Shown: positions 11,078-23,494, counted from the first letter of the stretch. The stretch: DNA of 64,000 nucleotides from Anastrepha obliqua (GCF_027943255.1 NC_072893.1:43050001-43114000), one strand, 5' to 3'. The notes: a model not told the origin generated them from the sequence alone. A program made the numbers and translations.

Positions 11078-11391
11078 CGGCGGCCGCCATAGCCGAATAG
11101 ATTGCTGCATGACTGCCATTCGGAATTTAGAGCGAAGGTAGGTTCGAATCTCGGTGAAAGCACCAAAATTAAGAAAAACATTTTTCTAATAGCGGTCGCC
11201 CCTCGGCAGGCAAGGGCAAACCTCCGATTGTATTTCTGCCATGAAAAAGCTCCTCATAAAAATATCTTGCTTGGAGTCGGCTTGAAGCTATAGGTCCCTC
11301 CATTTGTGGAACAACATCAAAACGCGCGCCATAAATAGGAGGAGGAGCTCGGCCAAACGTCCAAAAAGGTGTGCGCGACAATTATATATAC
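11078..11391 (+). mobile_element. Full-length tRNA-derived SINE
   Basis: The head contains RNA polymerase III promoter boxes: an A box at 11090-11100 (tagccgaatag) and a B box at 11141-11151 (ggttcgaatct, 10 of 11 to consensus), spaced as in a tRNA gene. A non-tRNA body follows (cgcccctcggcaggcaa, gagtcggcttgaagct, ggagctcggccaaac). At least eight further full or partial copies occur in the window in both orientations. It encodes no protein and would depend on a non-LTR partner for retrotransposition. Confidence 0.85.
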
Positions 11392-11858
11392 ATACAATAA
11401 ACACATACATATTTACATATTTATTTTATTAAATTGTATCAGTGGGAAGTGTCAAATATATACTTTTTTTTCAAATACACCAAAGGTCCAGTTTGCTGAT
11501 GATATCAAAATCATGTAACCTATGAACAGAGGGATAGACTTGGGGTTTTCGGGGAGGTAATTAAAATAGAAAAACCAAGGTAGCCTTATCACTATTATGT
11601 TTTTGTTTTGACTGGACAGAACTGATTACAATTACAATTTCTACAAAAAATATCTTTAGACAAAGACAACATTAGCTCTGCCATGCTATAAGGGCTACTG
11701 AGCTATTCCATGTCAAGTGATCGAAGTATTTTGTAGATTTTCAACAGATATTCTGCAATTTGTTTGTGGGACAAGAAGTAAACTGAGGAAAATTTAATTA
11801 TTCAAATTTATTAATATTAATATAGAAAATTATGATAAAAATGCAATGGAAATATAAG
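11392..11858. other. No recognisable gene
   Basis: AT-rich stretch up to the TA target site of the next element. Confidence 0.5.
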
Positions 11859-11860
11859 TA

Positions 11861-13652
11861 CAGTGGCGATCCAAATAATAGCAACGCTGCATATTGCAAA
11901 ATTTGAATTATTTATTTGCTTATATATTTTCATACATTTTTTTTTTACTCTTTTATAAAAAATATAGTTCATATTCCAACCAAAGCCATTTAACTCAAGC
12001 CTTATCACTTTGTTAAAATTAAGAAAAAATTCAACAAATGTTCATGAAAATTTCAAAACTTGCACTAAACACTTTTTACAGATTAGACTAAATTTTAAAT
12101 CATTCTTTCAGAATTTTCAGGAAAAATTTTGAGCTATTCAGTTTTAACTGGCCATGTTTTAAGTGACCCAAAATTCGCGTTGATTTTTGGTAATTTTTTC
12201 TCCATGCTCGAAATTTTTTTTATGTGGAATGAAATGGACAACACGAAATTGCCACAAATCTATGGTGGTAGTTAGCCACTTTAAATTGGCACAATATGAT
12301 AACTGAGCCAAATGTAAAACTGCATAACCATAATTTTTTGGTAAAAATTCAAATTACAATAAATTTTAAATAAAACTTAACCAAAATTTTTATGAATTTT
12401 TTTTTCAATTATTTTTTATTATTGTACAAAGTTTGGAACTTTGTGTTACATGTTTGGTAAGAGTTTTAGGAAAAATTGAAATTTTTTGAAAATTTTTCTA
12501 ATATTTTTTGGTAAGAGCTTTAGGAAAAATTGAAATTTTTTGAAAATTTTTCTAATATTTTTTAATTTTTTTTCATATTTGTACAACGTTTGAAACTTTG
12601 GATTTTATTTTTAGTTAGAATTAAAAAATAAATAAAATTTGTATCATTTGAATGTAAGTGCATTTGAATGTAAGTGCATTTGTTAAGTTAAAATGTTTGG
12701 AAAACTTGAAATTTTTATAAACATTTTTTTTTTTTAATTTTTTGTTTTTCATTTTCTACAAAGTTTGAAAGTTTGTGTAATGTGTTGGGTTGGTATTTTT
12801 GGAAAATCTGAAATTTTTATGAAAATTAAAAAAAAAATTTATATTGTAAAATGCTTGAAAAAACAAAAATTTTAAATTTTCATAAAAATTTTAAGTTTTT
12901 TCATAAAAAAATAATTTTTTTAAAAAATTCCAATTAAACACAAAGTTTCAAACCTTTTACAAAATAAAAAAGAAAATGTAATTTTCGTAAAAATTTCAAT
13001 TTTTTCCAAAAATACCAAGTAAACATATAACACAAACTTTCAAACTTTGTAGAAAAGTAAAAACAAAAAAATAAAAAGAATTTCATACAAATTCATGTTT
13101 TATCTAAAATTCTAACCAAAAGTGTCAAATCTTGTACGAAATTTAAAAAAATATATTAAAATTAGTTGGAATAAAAATCTTTAAATTTATTTTTAATTTT
13201 GTACAAGTTTTAAGCCTCGTGTTAAATGTTTGCTTGGAATTTTTAAGTTTTGTAAAACGCTCGAAACTTAAAAAAAAATTTAAGTTTTTATGCAATTAGT
13301 TTAAAGCTTTTTTAGATTTGTATATTATTTATATATGCTAAATTAAAATGTTTCAAAAATTTAAATTTTTATAAATTTTAATTTTATTTTTAAAATTAAT
13401 TAAAAAAATTAATTTAAAAAATTTTTCTTTTACAATAATTTTGTACAAAGTCTGAAAATTTGAGTCATATTTTTAGTTAGAATTTTTGGAAAAAATTTAA
13501 AATTTGATTGAAATATTTACATTGTTTAAAAGTTCTTACAGGGTTTGACCCTTTGTGTTGTATGAATTATAATATGATTTAAAACAGATAAAAAAGAATA
13601 AAATGTCCAAAACACTCAATATATAGAGCTGCTCTTATTTTGACCACTACTG
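11861..13652. mobile_element. 1.8-kb non-autonomous Tc1-type element filled with AT repeats
   Basis: The left end CAGTGGCGATCCAAATAATA and the right end (reverse complement CAGTAGTGGTCAAAATAAGA) are inverted repeats of the 'CAGTGGTGGTCAAAATAATAGCA' kind known from Tc1-like elements. They are flanked by TA (11859-11860, 13653-13654). The interior has no open frame of note. It is made of degenerate copies of a unit with core 'aaagtttgaaactttgtgt', direct at about 12428, 12584, 12758 and 13447 and inverted at about 12940 and 13025. It also has short tandem duplications near 12450-12560 and 12650-12680. Confidence 0.75.
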
Positions 13653-13654
13653 TA

Positions 13655-14329
13655 GCTATTGATACTTAAAGTGAAGTAGAATTTCCAAAAATTACCTAAA
13701 AATTTTTCTTCCAAAAGTTCATAAAACATCCCTTTTTGCCATTTGTAAGTGGTTTAAAGAAATGAGAAGAAATTTGCACCAGAAGTAATTTTCAGTTCAG
13801 AAGAACTAACGCTAGTAGAAATGCAAGTAATAAATTTGGAATATCAGATCAGTTTGCTACTAAAGCAATAACCAACAAAAAGCCAAAATTGTATACCAGA
13901 TTACACCTGCAATCTCTTTATCTTTCGAAATAAAAAAAGAGTTTCAAGCAACATTTTTACTGACTCAACGCAAATAAACTTGGTCATAAAATCTAGTCGA
14001 GGGCCAACAAATTATTTTCAAAAATTTCTTGCTCATATTCGATTTGATCAGCAATAAAGTGAAACAGAACAAGTAGCTTTATAAGTAGCCATTTACTGGT
14101 TTAGGGCTGCCAACAAATGTTAAGATACTCGTAGATGATTAAACTTTATCTTGCTAGAAAACTTTGTCAGACGAAGTCTTCTGGTTATTTAGTTGAAAAG
14201 ACATAAATTGTTAATTCGGTGCTGAGATTAGTGCACCCTTCGATATCTAACAGATCGCTCCCGATATCTCTCTCTCACGCATAAATTTGTTACGAGGATG
14301 ACCAGAAGTTTAGTCATATTTGTGTAAAT
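13655..14329. other. No recognisable gene
   Basis: Nothing supported on either strand. Confidence 0.45.
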
Positions 14330-15200
14330 TTTCGGTAATTTTCGGCTATATCCAGTATGTGCTATTAAGGAACCTTATTAGGTTGTTGATATCTAAGACA
14401 GACAGTCGTTCGAGTCTCTCAAAAAGCGGTTTGCCCAGGGTTAACATTCTGTCCTTCCATAGGGCAGGGCATTCACATGGAAGGGCCATGGAAGAGTGTT
14501 TCCTTTTTGTCCAGTTGTTTTCAACTGTGACAGCATGTATTGTAAGAGATGCCTATGTTGGCTCCTTGTTCTCCGACAGGCCAACTGGCTTTTGGCTTTT
14601 TTGACTGCCGTTAGTCTCTAGGCGTCCAGTCGTTTCATGTTTATCAATGTTGACAATTGCTCGGGGTTGTAGGTGGGTCATAACGTTCTGCTGATTTTGC
14701 ATTTCGTCTGGTCTCTCCATTTACAATCCGCGATTCAAAGGTATTGTAGGGAAATTGTATTCTTTACTGCACCTAATGGTGTGAATACCGATTTTGCAAG
14801 ATCGCTATTCGCGGTAAATCCACTCTTGCCAGTTCATCTGCTTTTTCGTTACCTTCAATGCTCCAATGTCCCGGCACCCAGATTAAGGTAACTTTCTGGT
14901 TTTCACTCAAGATGGTAAGGCTATTCCTACTTTGTTCCACCAGTTCCACCAGGTTTTTGTAGCTGAATCCAGTGCCTGGATTGCAGCTTAGCTATCCGAA
15001 AGAATATCGATATTGTCCTTAAAGGAAAAATATGAGATTAGTAACTTACAAGATTCCCCAATTGCTAGTACTGAAAGGCACTGCAGGCATTAGGAGACGT
15101 GCAGATGCTTCAATTTGAAGTCTGCTCCAACACCACAATTCACTTCAGAGTCATCTTCCTTACTCCATTCCTCCTAAGATGGAATGAGAGTGGCAAAGTT
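14330..15200 (-). pseudogene. Non-LTR retrotransposon RNase H and C-terminal remnant
   Basis: The minus strand reads, with several stops, NIDILSDS.AAIQALDSATK (about 15010), then VTLIWVPGHWSIEGNEKADE (about 14830-14900). These are the two core blocks of an RNase H domain. The rest down to 14330 fits the degenerate C-terminus (LDINNLIRFLNST). The reverse transcriptase is missing, so the copy is 5'-truncated and dead. Confidence 0.65.
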
Positions 15201-16399
15201 TTTATTGAATGTTACCGTCGGAATGATATAATCAGTCCTCTCCAAGATATACTGAGTTTGTCGCAATAATATCCATATGTCTTTTCCTTCCAGCTCGTAA
15301 ATCGTAGTTCCGTAAATCTTCCACAGAATTTTTCTCTCAAACACTCCTCGCATCGTTTCATGTTTTCCTCGGCCCTACTGCACCCTTCAATTGAGCGGAC
15401 ATTACGAGAGCGTAATAATGGTGGTTTTACTTCATTTTCTTTCAAAATTTTACTAGTTCCCTACACTTTTACGGAGATCAGCAACACGGTGAAGGTAGTA
15501 AAGTTACCTAATAGTTTCACCTACAGGCTCAGTTTCAGTAGCGGTTTTCCCACTTATTGTGTGAAATTTTAAAAAAGTTTATTGCTCTGCTCTTACCCGG
15601 CGATCACTAGTCGTTGGTACATATTTTATTTATTTATTTTTTGGCAGCTTCGATCTGCTTATTTGAGAGCCCTACCTTTATAAGGTATACATAAACAAGT
15701 TTTTAGGGTTTATTTTTTGGACATATTTGGATTATGCATTGGAAAATACACACTCTATTATTGGCTAAAGTTATTAAATGTTTCAATCGTTTTATTATGC
15801 CAATCAATCAATATGTCATAGGTGCAACAAATCGCCAAGTGTTATTGCCGACAACCAAGAAAGTGGGTGTAGAATATTTATGGAATTTATTATTTTGTTT
15901 TTAATCTCAAACCACTTAAAACGGGAAATGATGTTGCACTTGATTAGCCAAAATTTGCGGCATAAGCAGATTAAGCACTCAACTTGAAAGTTGCGCGGAG
16001 AAGGCAAATTTTATAAGAAAAGGTTAAAAAGTGAAAGTGAAAGTAGAAGTGATATTTTGTGTACTGATGGTGTGTTTCTTTTTATTTAACTTTCATATAC
16101 AGTATCTGTTTAAGTTATTGTGAATGATAAAAATATGTTATTTACAAAATTTAACTTTGGCGAGAAACCCGAAAGTACTGGGTGCACTAATAAATGTGAA
16201 TCTCATTTGTGACCTGTGAGACTAAACACATTTTTTTTTAATGTGGGTATATATAAGTATATTGTAGGATGAGGACAGGTCGTTTTCATCCCTAATGGAA
16301 TATGTAGGTCGTCTTCATCCCTAAGGTTGGAAGAGATGACTACGCCAGCCTAAAGAGCTTCAGACACATCAGAATGACTTTTTTCATGCTGAAAAGTGT
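15201..16399. other. No recognisable gene
   Basis: Small open frames on both strands near 15210-15570 have no recognisable family. Short simple-sequence AT tracts occur. Confidence 0.4.
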
Positions 16400-17720
16400 C
16401 TCGAATGACTAGTGGAATTGCGCATGCGGATTAAGCTGAAGGCTCACCCTCTGTATCCACTTCAGCATGCCTATCAAAGTGGAAAATCCTGCGAATCGGC
16501 ACTGCAAAACCATGTTGCTAGGGTAGAGCTAGCCGTTGACTGGAGGGACTACGCTATGAGCATCTTTTTGGACATAGAGGGGGCATTTGATAATGCCACT
16601 CTTGATAGTTTGTGCAGCAGAGGAAAATTTGCTGGTGTAATTCGGAGTTAATAGAGGCTGCCCCCAAGGCGGTGTGTTGTCTCCATTGCTCTGGCCCATG
16701 TGGATCAATCCTCTGCTCACCACCTTAAACGCTGTGGGAGTCTACGCACAAGCATATGCGGACGGCGTTGCTTGTTTGGTAAAAGGCTCTTCGATTACGA
16801 ACATCTGTAGGAAAGTGCGCAAATCTCGGGATATGATTGACACTTGGTGCTGTGTGCATGACCTATCGGCAAACCCTACGAAGACTGGTATTGTCCTCTA
16901 TCCCAGAAGGAGCAAGCTTGATGGACTCGTTCTGCCTAAGCTAAAAGGTGTCACAATCCAGCTATCCAAAGAAATCAAATAACTTGGAATAATTCTCGAT
17001 AATAAACACCTTTGAGAAGTCATACGTTGAAAGAAAGACAGCCAAAGCACTGAAAGCCTTCTGGCACTGCAAGGGTGTTTTTGGGAAAACGTGTGGTCTT
17101 TCTCCTAGCAAGAGCCTATGGATCTACATGGCTATGATAAGACCAATTATCACCTATGTATGTGTCAGTGGTCTGGATGAGTAGACTCTCCCTCGTGGGG
17201 GTCCGGAGGACTACAATGCTGTTGCGCCGGAACTTTTCCGAGTACTTCAGGTCCGGCATTAGATGCTGTGGTTAGTCTACCACCACTTCATGTTTTCATC
17301 CAAGGAGAGGCCTTTAAGGCCAGCACGATTCCGGCTCTGGTGTTTACGTGGAATCAGGAGAGACAAAATAACACTTCGCTCTTGAAAGGTGGTGTATTGC
17401 TGTTCTTAGAGGTGTATGCTGTTCAAGAAGCGCTGAACTTTGTTGTGGAAAACAGATGGACAGGCAGATCTATATGTGTCTGCAGCGACAGCCAAGCTGC
17501 GCTCATGTCCTTAGACAGCCCCCCAACCACTTCAAGGATAGTGGAGTCCTGCAAATCCAGGTTAAATTATGTCGGCAGACATACTATTGAGATACTAACC
17601 TGGGTTCCGGGCCACGTGGGTATCGCGGGTAACGAGATCTCTGACTCTTTAACTAGAATGGGGTCTGAGGCCAACTTTCTTGGCCGTTCTGCCACTCCCG
17701 AAATTTTATACAGTTCAATA
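16400..17720 (+). pseudogene. Non-LTR retrotransposon remnant: reverse transcriptase plus RNase H
   Basis: Plus-strand blocks in order: HAYQSGKSCESAL and SIFLDIEGAFDNATLD (RT domain, about 16460-16610), GCPQGGVLSPLLW (about 16660), AYADGVACLVKG (about 16750-16790), TKTGIVLYPR, and then an RNase H domain, ICVCSDSQAALMSLDS ... ILTWVPGHVGIAGNEISDSL (about 17470-17650). The order RT then RNase H fits I/Loa-type elements. The catalytic YADD box reads YADG, losing one Asp. Several frame breaks (near 16650, 16980 and 17180) confirm decay. The element is 5'-truncated. Confidence 0.8.
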
Positions 17721-18432
17721 AATATAATAATAGTTTTACTACATTCTCGTCCATTTTCGTGCCATTTGGTCGCACAGTTTCTAGCAGCTGCAATCACACT
17801 CTTTCGAAACACAAAACAAAAATCAAAAATACACGCACAAAAATACAATTCAATCAGCGCAAGTTCAATGAAATAATTATTTACTCGATGCTCCAGAATG
17901 ATCGGTTCGCCCAGTTCGTCAAGGGCGCAGTGACATCTCATTACAAAGCCGTGGCTGTGTGGCTGTTGTGTGTTAATCATCATAAGGAATATGTGAAGAT
18001 GTGTTGATTTCTCGTTGTTGTTTTCTTAATTCATATTTCAATTGAAGACTTCTTTCTTTATACTTCAACGTCAACAATAGCAGTAAATAATAGCAGTGTG
18101 ACTTCATAAGATTAACTGACATACATACATGTGGCAAGTACTTGCGTACGAATAAAAATAGTTTTGTGGGCTTTCGATTGCGTTGGATTGGCAATTGAAA
18201 TGCAGTTGAACTTTCGCTTTTGAATACTAATAATAAAACTCCGCTGAATGGTTATTGCGAAGAAGCGTGAGAATTGAAAAGGAAGCGCTCGCTCAAAAGG
18301 TCAATTGCACTGTGAGAATCAGGAATTAGTAAAATCCACGTTTTTAAATGGATGGACAAAACTGTGTGAATAGTTTTCAAATATTTGGATCACAAAAAGT
18401 TGAAGTTACTAAAATACCACATATATGTATTA
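17721..18432. other. No recognisable gene
   Basis: Open frames on both strands at 17720-18000 look like chance. No family was recognised. Confidence 0.4.
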
Positions 18433-19378
18433 TAAAGGGTGATTTTTAAGCTATTATCTTTTTAAAGAGTTGGTTTAAACAGCTGACGCACGTTTCGTGT
18501 TTTGTTTCACTGTCAAACATCTTCAGTTTGGTCTATAATTTAACCATGAATCGTTTTACAAACGAAACAACGCATGCCAATCATTGAATTTTATTATAAA
18601 AATGCGTGTTCTGTTAAGAAAGTTTAGGTTCCACTTTTTTATCGAAAAATTGTGTTCAGCGACGAAGCTCATTTTTGGATCAATGGGTACGTAAATAAGG
18701 AGAATTGTCGATTTTGGAGTGAAGATCAGCCAGAAGAATTGCAAGAGCTACCAATGAATCCAGAAAAGGTCACAGTTTGGTGCGGTTTATGGGCTGGAGG
18801 TATCATTGGACCGTACTTCTTCAAAGATGCTGCGAATCGTAACGTAACTGTGAATGATGAGCGCTACCGTGAAATGATGTCCAACTTTTTTTTGCCCAAA
18901 ATGCAAGAGCTTGACTTGCATGTCATGTGGTTTCAGCAAGACGGTGCCACATGCCACGCAGCACGCGTAACAATGGGCTTGTTGAGAGGCGAGTTCGGTG
19001 AACATTTTATTTCACGTTCGGGACCTGTCAATTGGCCACCCAGATCGTGCGATATAACGCCTTCAGATTATTTTTTGTGGGGCTATTTTAAAGCTCATAT
19101 CTATTCAGACAAGCCCGCTTCAATTAACGCATTGGAAGACAACATCAAAGCATTTATATGTGAGATACCGGCCGAAACATTAGAAAGAGTAAGCCAAAAT
19201 TTGACTAAGCGGATGGACCATTTGAACCGCAGTCGCGGTCACATTTGCATGAAATAATCTTCAAACATTAAATTATATGGACTGTACTATCGATTTACAT
19301 AAAAATTGCATGGATTTTTCTGAATTTTACGTGTGTTTTTTTGAAAAACTTTGCTATAGCTCTTAAAAAATCAGCCGT
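18433..19378 (+). mobile_element. Internally deleted DD41D Tc1/mariner element
   Basis: The ends read 'aaagggtgatttttaagctatt' on the left and, complemented on the right, 'ggctgattttttaagagctat'. TA lies at each side, and boundaries are good to a few bases. The transposase N-terminus starts at 18546 (MNRFTNE) and breaks at about 18640, where a deletion joins it directly to the catalytic core at RKIVFSDEAHFW. The C-terminal two thirds remain open. Confidence 0.8.
18652..19257 (+). pseudogene. DD41D transposase, C-terminal two thirds
   Basis: An uninterrupted 201-residue frame from the first catalytic block to the natural stop. Visible in order: FSDEAHFWINGYVNKENCRF, VTVWCGLWAGGIIGPYFF, WFQQDGATCHAARVT, RSGPVNWPPRSCDITPSDYF and MDHLNRSRGHICMK. 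The second and third catalytic Asp (QQDG and PSDY) are 41 residues apart, which places it in the DD41D group of the Tc1/mariner superfamily. The DNA-binding N-terminus is deleted, so it is not expected to transpose, although all three acidic residues are present. Confidence 0.85.
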
Positions 19379-19552
19379 TACGATGGGGCAAAATTAATCA
19401 TGCACTTTGTATTTGGATTACTTTTGCACTAAATAAAAAAATCATTTTAAGTGATGGAAATATTTATTTTGACCTTTTTTGGTCAGTCTAAGTTACAGAA
19501 ACGAAAAACCGAGGCACAGCTGATTCCTAAAAAATAAAAAATTAACAAGTGG

Positions 19553-19840
19553 CGCGTACACTTTTGTTTGGCCAAGCTCCGCCTCCTATTTGAGGAGAAC
19601 GTCCTGATGTTCTTCCTCACAGAGATCTGCAGGTGTAAGCTGACTCTTAAGGGAGATATGTTTTAAGAGGACTTTTTTTTATGGCAAAAATACACCAAGG
19701 TTTGCCATTGCCTGCCGAGTGGCGACCGCTCTTAAAAAAATCTGTTTCTAACATTTTGTTATTTCATGCTTGGAGATCCAAACCTAGGTAATCCGAATGG
19801 TAGTCACGCACCACCTCATTCGGTTACGAGGGGTGATTCT
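19553..19840 (-). mobile_element. SINE copy, near full length, reverse orientation
   Basis: Reversed, it begins with the tRNA-like head 'cgtaaccgaatgaggtggtgcgtga', passes the box B region with changes, and ends in the shared body 'ggagcttggccaaac...gtgtacgcgcc'. An internal poly-T stretch is expanded. Confidence 0.78.
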
Positions 19841-20344
19841 TGAAATTCTCCAGAATGTAAGTGTGCCAGATTTGTGTGGATCTCACGAGAAGCTCTTTGC
19901 TTGCGATCGGCAGTGATCCTCTTCTAATGACGCCTTAGAATGAGAGGACAAAGAGATGACAATATTTTAACCATAGATTGCTCCCGAGTGAACAAGGAAA
20001 AATAGTTCATATATTAAATTATTATAATATAATATTAATTAATAATTTTAATAGGTTTATTCCATGTAGAGGAAAATATATAATAAGTTGAATTTCAACT
20101 CATATAAAAAATTCTTTCTCATATAGCTAAACTTTTATTGAAAATCTGATTTTTATTTACTTTGTATTTATTTTTCTTTTAGTAAATATCTCTTTTTTTG
20201 AATTTGTATTAATAATAAATTTCAATGTTAACTGTACGCGCTACCCTGAAATAATTTTCGTAACCGCTTTCTACCAGATTAAATGCCTAGCAATTCAAAA
20301 TTCACGTATAAAATTATTTACTGTACATTCGCACATACAAATGA
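19841..20344. other. No recognisable gene
   Basis: AT-rich sequence upstream of a weak candidate exon. Confidence 0.4.
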
Positions 20345-20917
20345 ATGCTGCCCACTTTTGCTTGGCTATCAAACATTTTTCGTACGTTAGGTATCAGACG
20401 ATTGGAATATGGCTTAAAATCTAAAATAGTAATTCAAAACTCAGCTCTCAAAACGAGAGTCACTTTGCGTAATCGAAATCAGCGACTTCTGATGACCCAA
20501 GCAGCCAAAACAATAGAAAAATATAGAGAGGAAGTTGATAAGGCAAAGTAAGTAATCTGTCACACATCTACATAGGCATTTCTGATGAGGTGTTAAAACA
20601 AATCCGCAAACAGCAATAAAAAAGCCATTTACTAATGGCAGTGTTTGAGCTTTTGCTCAAGAACAGCGATCAATTTTTAATATTAATTAGAAATATATTA
20701 AAGTTTTTTATTTTTATTTTTTTACTGAACAAAAGTGATTATTTTTCGAATTAAACTTTTTTTCTATTTTCATGAGAAAGTAAATAGTTTCGAGCTAAAA
20801 CAACAGTCTAATTCAATAAAAACAAAAAAAAAGACTTTCAATTTGATACATAAAAATTCACAGCACGATATTCTTTATTCAAATGGGCCAGATTTGAAAG
20901 ATTTCGAGGAGGAATAG
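20345..20917 (+). CDS. Possible two-exon small gene of unknown function
   Basis: Exon 1 (20345-20547) runs from an ATG through RVTLRNRNQRLLMTQAAK to IEKYREEVDK and meets a strong donor, GTAAGT. An acceptor at 20786-20787 ('taaatag') restores phase, giving FELKQQSNSIKTKKKT and an acidic tail, GPDLKDFEEE, before a stop at 20917. The joined product would be about 110 residues and rich in Lys, Gln and Glu, with a short helix-prone segment. I recognise no family. The acceptor is the only in-phase one I could find, and its pyrimidine tract is mediocre. A chance frame remains quite possible. Confidence 0.3.
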
Positions 20918-22084
20918 AACTAAAAAAAATATTGCTGAGTAATAAATATACAATAAATTAGAAAAATATATATAAAAGAAATTTAAAATAACCATTTTTC
21001 TTGAGGAAACAATTTAAAAAGCAAAATAAATAAGTAACCTTTAAAGTTAAAAAAAATGTAAAAATGAATTTAAAAAAAAAACTAAAAATGAAACAAAGAA
21101 AATAATCTTTGTGGAGAAAATGAGTAACGATTTTAAATAATATGGGTTTTCTTGAAAAAATATATAGTGGTCTCTCTCTTGAGCGGACACGCAGGTTAGT
21201 TCAACCCGAATGGCATTAAGCCACGCCAAGACCTTTTGGTTCCTAGCGATACCAGATGGAGACTGACCTTTATTAAGATTTCAAGTAGACATTGCGAGGG
21301 ACGTCAACGCTGTTAGCAAACCTAAGCAGCGCAGGAGGATCTATTTTGGAGATATCCTCCAGATCCTGAGCTGCGGGACTCTTAGGAAAGCTCACGAGAA
21401 TCGTTGATGGAGAACTGACAGTTGCAAGTTGACAATCAAGTGTTTCCAGAAAAGCCTGATAGTTTGGTAGTATTAAAGTATTAAATTTCTTCACAGACAG
21501 AGGAGAAGTAATCTTTGAATCCTGATAGGACTCATTATGCAATATCATTTTTTATTCACAATTCCGTTTCTTCCACTTCCATTCCAAGCACTATGATTTC
21601 TTATCTCTTCTTGAACCATGCGGCTTTTAAAATCTGGTCCTAATATGTTTTTAAAACGGACACCTTATCTAAGATCGGCTGTGTTTCAGAGGACAGCAAA
21701 CGGTTTGCAAAATTATGGTTTTTTTAGTTTTTATAGTTTCTAAACTTAATCCCAACGACATATCGAAATTGCATATATGTGTACATTGAATATCTTAAAA
21801 AAACCATTAACTACTTACGTAATTTGTAATGAAAAAAATTTCTACGGTTCTTAGGTTTTTTGGCTTTATTTGCAAACGATATCTGAATTTCAGGAATTTT
21901 TTCGCGTTACTTCACTCTTTCAACTGGGCTAGGTTTTGAATATGTAAGAAAATTTAAAAAAAACCAAAAAAATACACCTTACAATTCATCCAGCAAACAA
22001 AATCTTATAACACAAAGTTTCAAACTTAGTATAAAAAATATAAAAATTCGACACATTTTCATCAAAATTTTTGAAATATTCAGA
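20918..22084. other. Mostly gene-free; unassigned minus ORF
   Basis: A minus-strand frame at 21273-21548 ends 'LEDISKIDPPALLRFANSV'. It vaguely resembles the last residues of non-LTR elements but is not assignable. The 22010-22035 segment carries the same 'cacaaagtttcaaac' core found inside the element at 11861-13652. Confidence 0.3.
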
Positions 22085-22830
22085 ATTTTTCTTAGTACTT
22101 AAAAAATACTGGATTCAACTAAATTCTTAGTACCTCAAAAGTTCTGGATTCAACTAAATTTTTAGTGCAAAAAATTCTTAGTACATAAAAATTCTTAAAG
22201 AAAATTTTGAAATTTGCACTTTTTTGTGTTTAGTTGTATCCAAAAAATACAGGGTTCAACGAAATTCTTATTACGAAAAATTCTTAGCCCTTCAGAAATT
22301 CTGAATTCGACTAAATTCGTAGTAAAAAAAATTCTTAGTACTTCAAAAATTCTGGGTTCAACGAAATTCTTAGTACAAAAAATTCTTAGAACTTCAAAAA
22401 TTCTGGATTCAAGGATATTCTTAGTACAAAAAATTCTTAGTACTTCAAAAATTCTGGGTTCAACTAAATTCTTAGTATTTCAAAAATTCTCCTCTCAACT
22501 AAATTCTTAGAACAAAAAATTCTTAGTACTTCGAAAATTCTGGATTCAGCTAAATTCTTAGTACAAAAAAATCTTAGTTATTAAAAAATTCTGGATTCAA
22601 CTAAATTCTTAGTACAAAATATTCTTAGTACATAAAAAATTCTGAAATTTTTGAAATTTTCACTTTTTTGTGCTTAGTTTTATACAAAAATTCTGGGTCA
22701 ACTAAATTTTTAGTACAAAAAAGTGCAATTTAAAAAAATTCTGAAAATTTTAAAATCTTCACTTCTTTGGTCTAAGAGTTTAGTTGTACCCACAAAATTC
22801 TGTTTTCAACTAAATTTTTAGTACAAAAAA
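22085..22830. repeat. Degenerate 51-bp minisatellite
   Basis: About 11-13 imperfect units. A typical unit is 51 bases, built from 'ttcaaaaattctggattcaa' followed by 'ctaaattcttagtac' twice with an A-run. The unit is a multiple of three, so 22214-22510 stays open with a 17-residue repeat (KILSTSKILGSTKFLVQ). The frame is most likely a by-product of the repeat, not a gene. Confidence 0.8.
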
Positions 22831-23494
22831 GTGCAAGTTTCAATCGAAATTCGCGTAGGCTTTCGAAAATTTTTTTCGCTGAGGCGTTTTCTTCCAAACA
22901 AAACAAACCAATCGTGAAATCGTTCCTCTTTTCCGTAACCTAGTCGCATACGTGGTAAGTCATCTGAAGTATTACCACTTTGACAGCTTGTGGTATCTCC
23001 CTATAATTAAAAAATAAAAAAAATGCACGCATCCGTTATATGGAGAAAATAGGCAACGCGTTCAGGGAAAAAAATCATTAAAAATCAACAAGAATTTTTA
23101 GCCACCTTAAACTTTCACTTCATGAGGCTAAAAGTTAATGGGTGATAAAGCTACGTACACAAATTTTTTTAAGAAATTCTGATTAAAAATGTTGATGTAA
23201 ATTTGGTCGAATTTTTATAAATCTTATACACACTTGAATTGAAACGAACTTTGTTTTTGTTTCGTGGAATGAACTATATTTTTGTTGTACTAAATATTTA
23301 CGGACACGAGGTTTCTCCATATATACCTATATCACACCTACCTGTGTTATCAGAGCTATTTGATAAGTTGTTGATTAACCGACCCAACAAAGTAATAGCA
23401 CGAAGAAAATAATTCCAGCACATCAGTTTGGTTCTTGAAGTAAATATTCTACAATACCAGACACATAGGATCCCGTAAGAAATAGAAAAAGCAA
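22831..23494. other. No recognisable gene
   Basis: Nothing supported. Confidence 0.4.

Noticed and set aside
11078..11160. A genuine tRNA gene from the A and B boxes
   Set aside because: No acceptor stem or foldable cloverleaf is evident, and the segment is the head of a dispersed repeat with many copies.
17567..17983. Minus-strand 138-codon frame
   Set aside because: Antisense shadow of the RNase H domain for much of its length.
22214..22510. 98-codon frame with 17-residue repeats as a repeat protein gene
   Set aside because: The frame follows from a 51-bp minisatellite and extends only while the repeat stays in phase.
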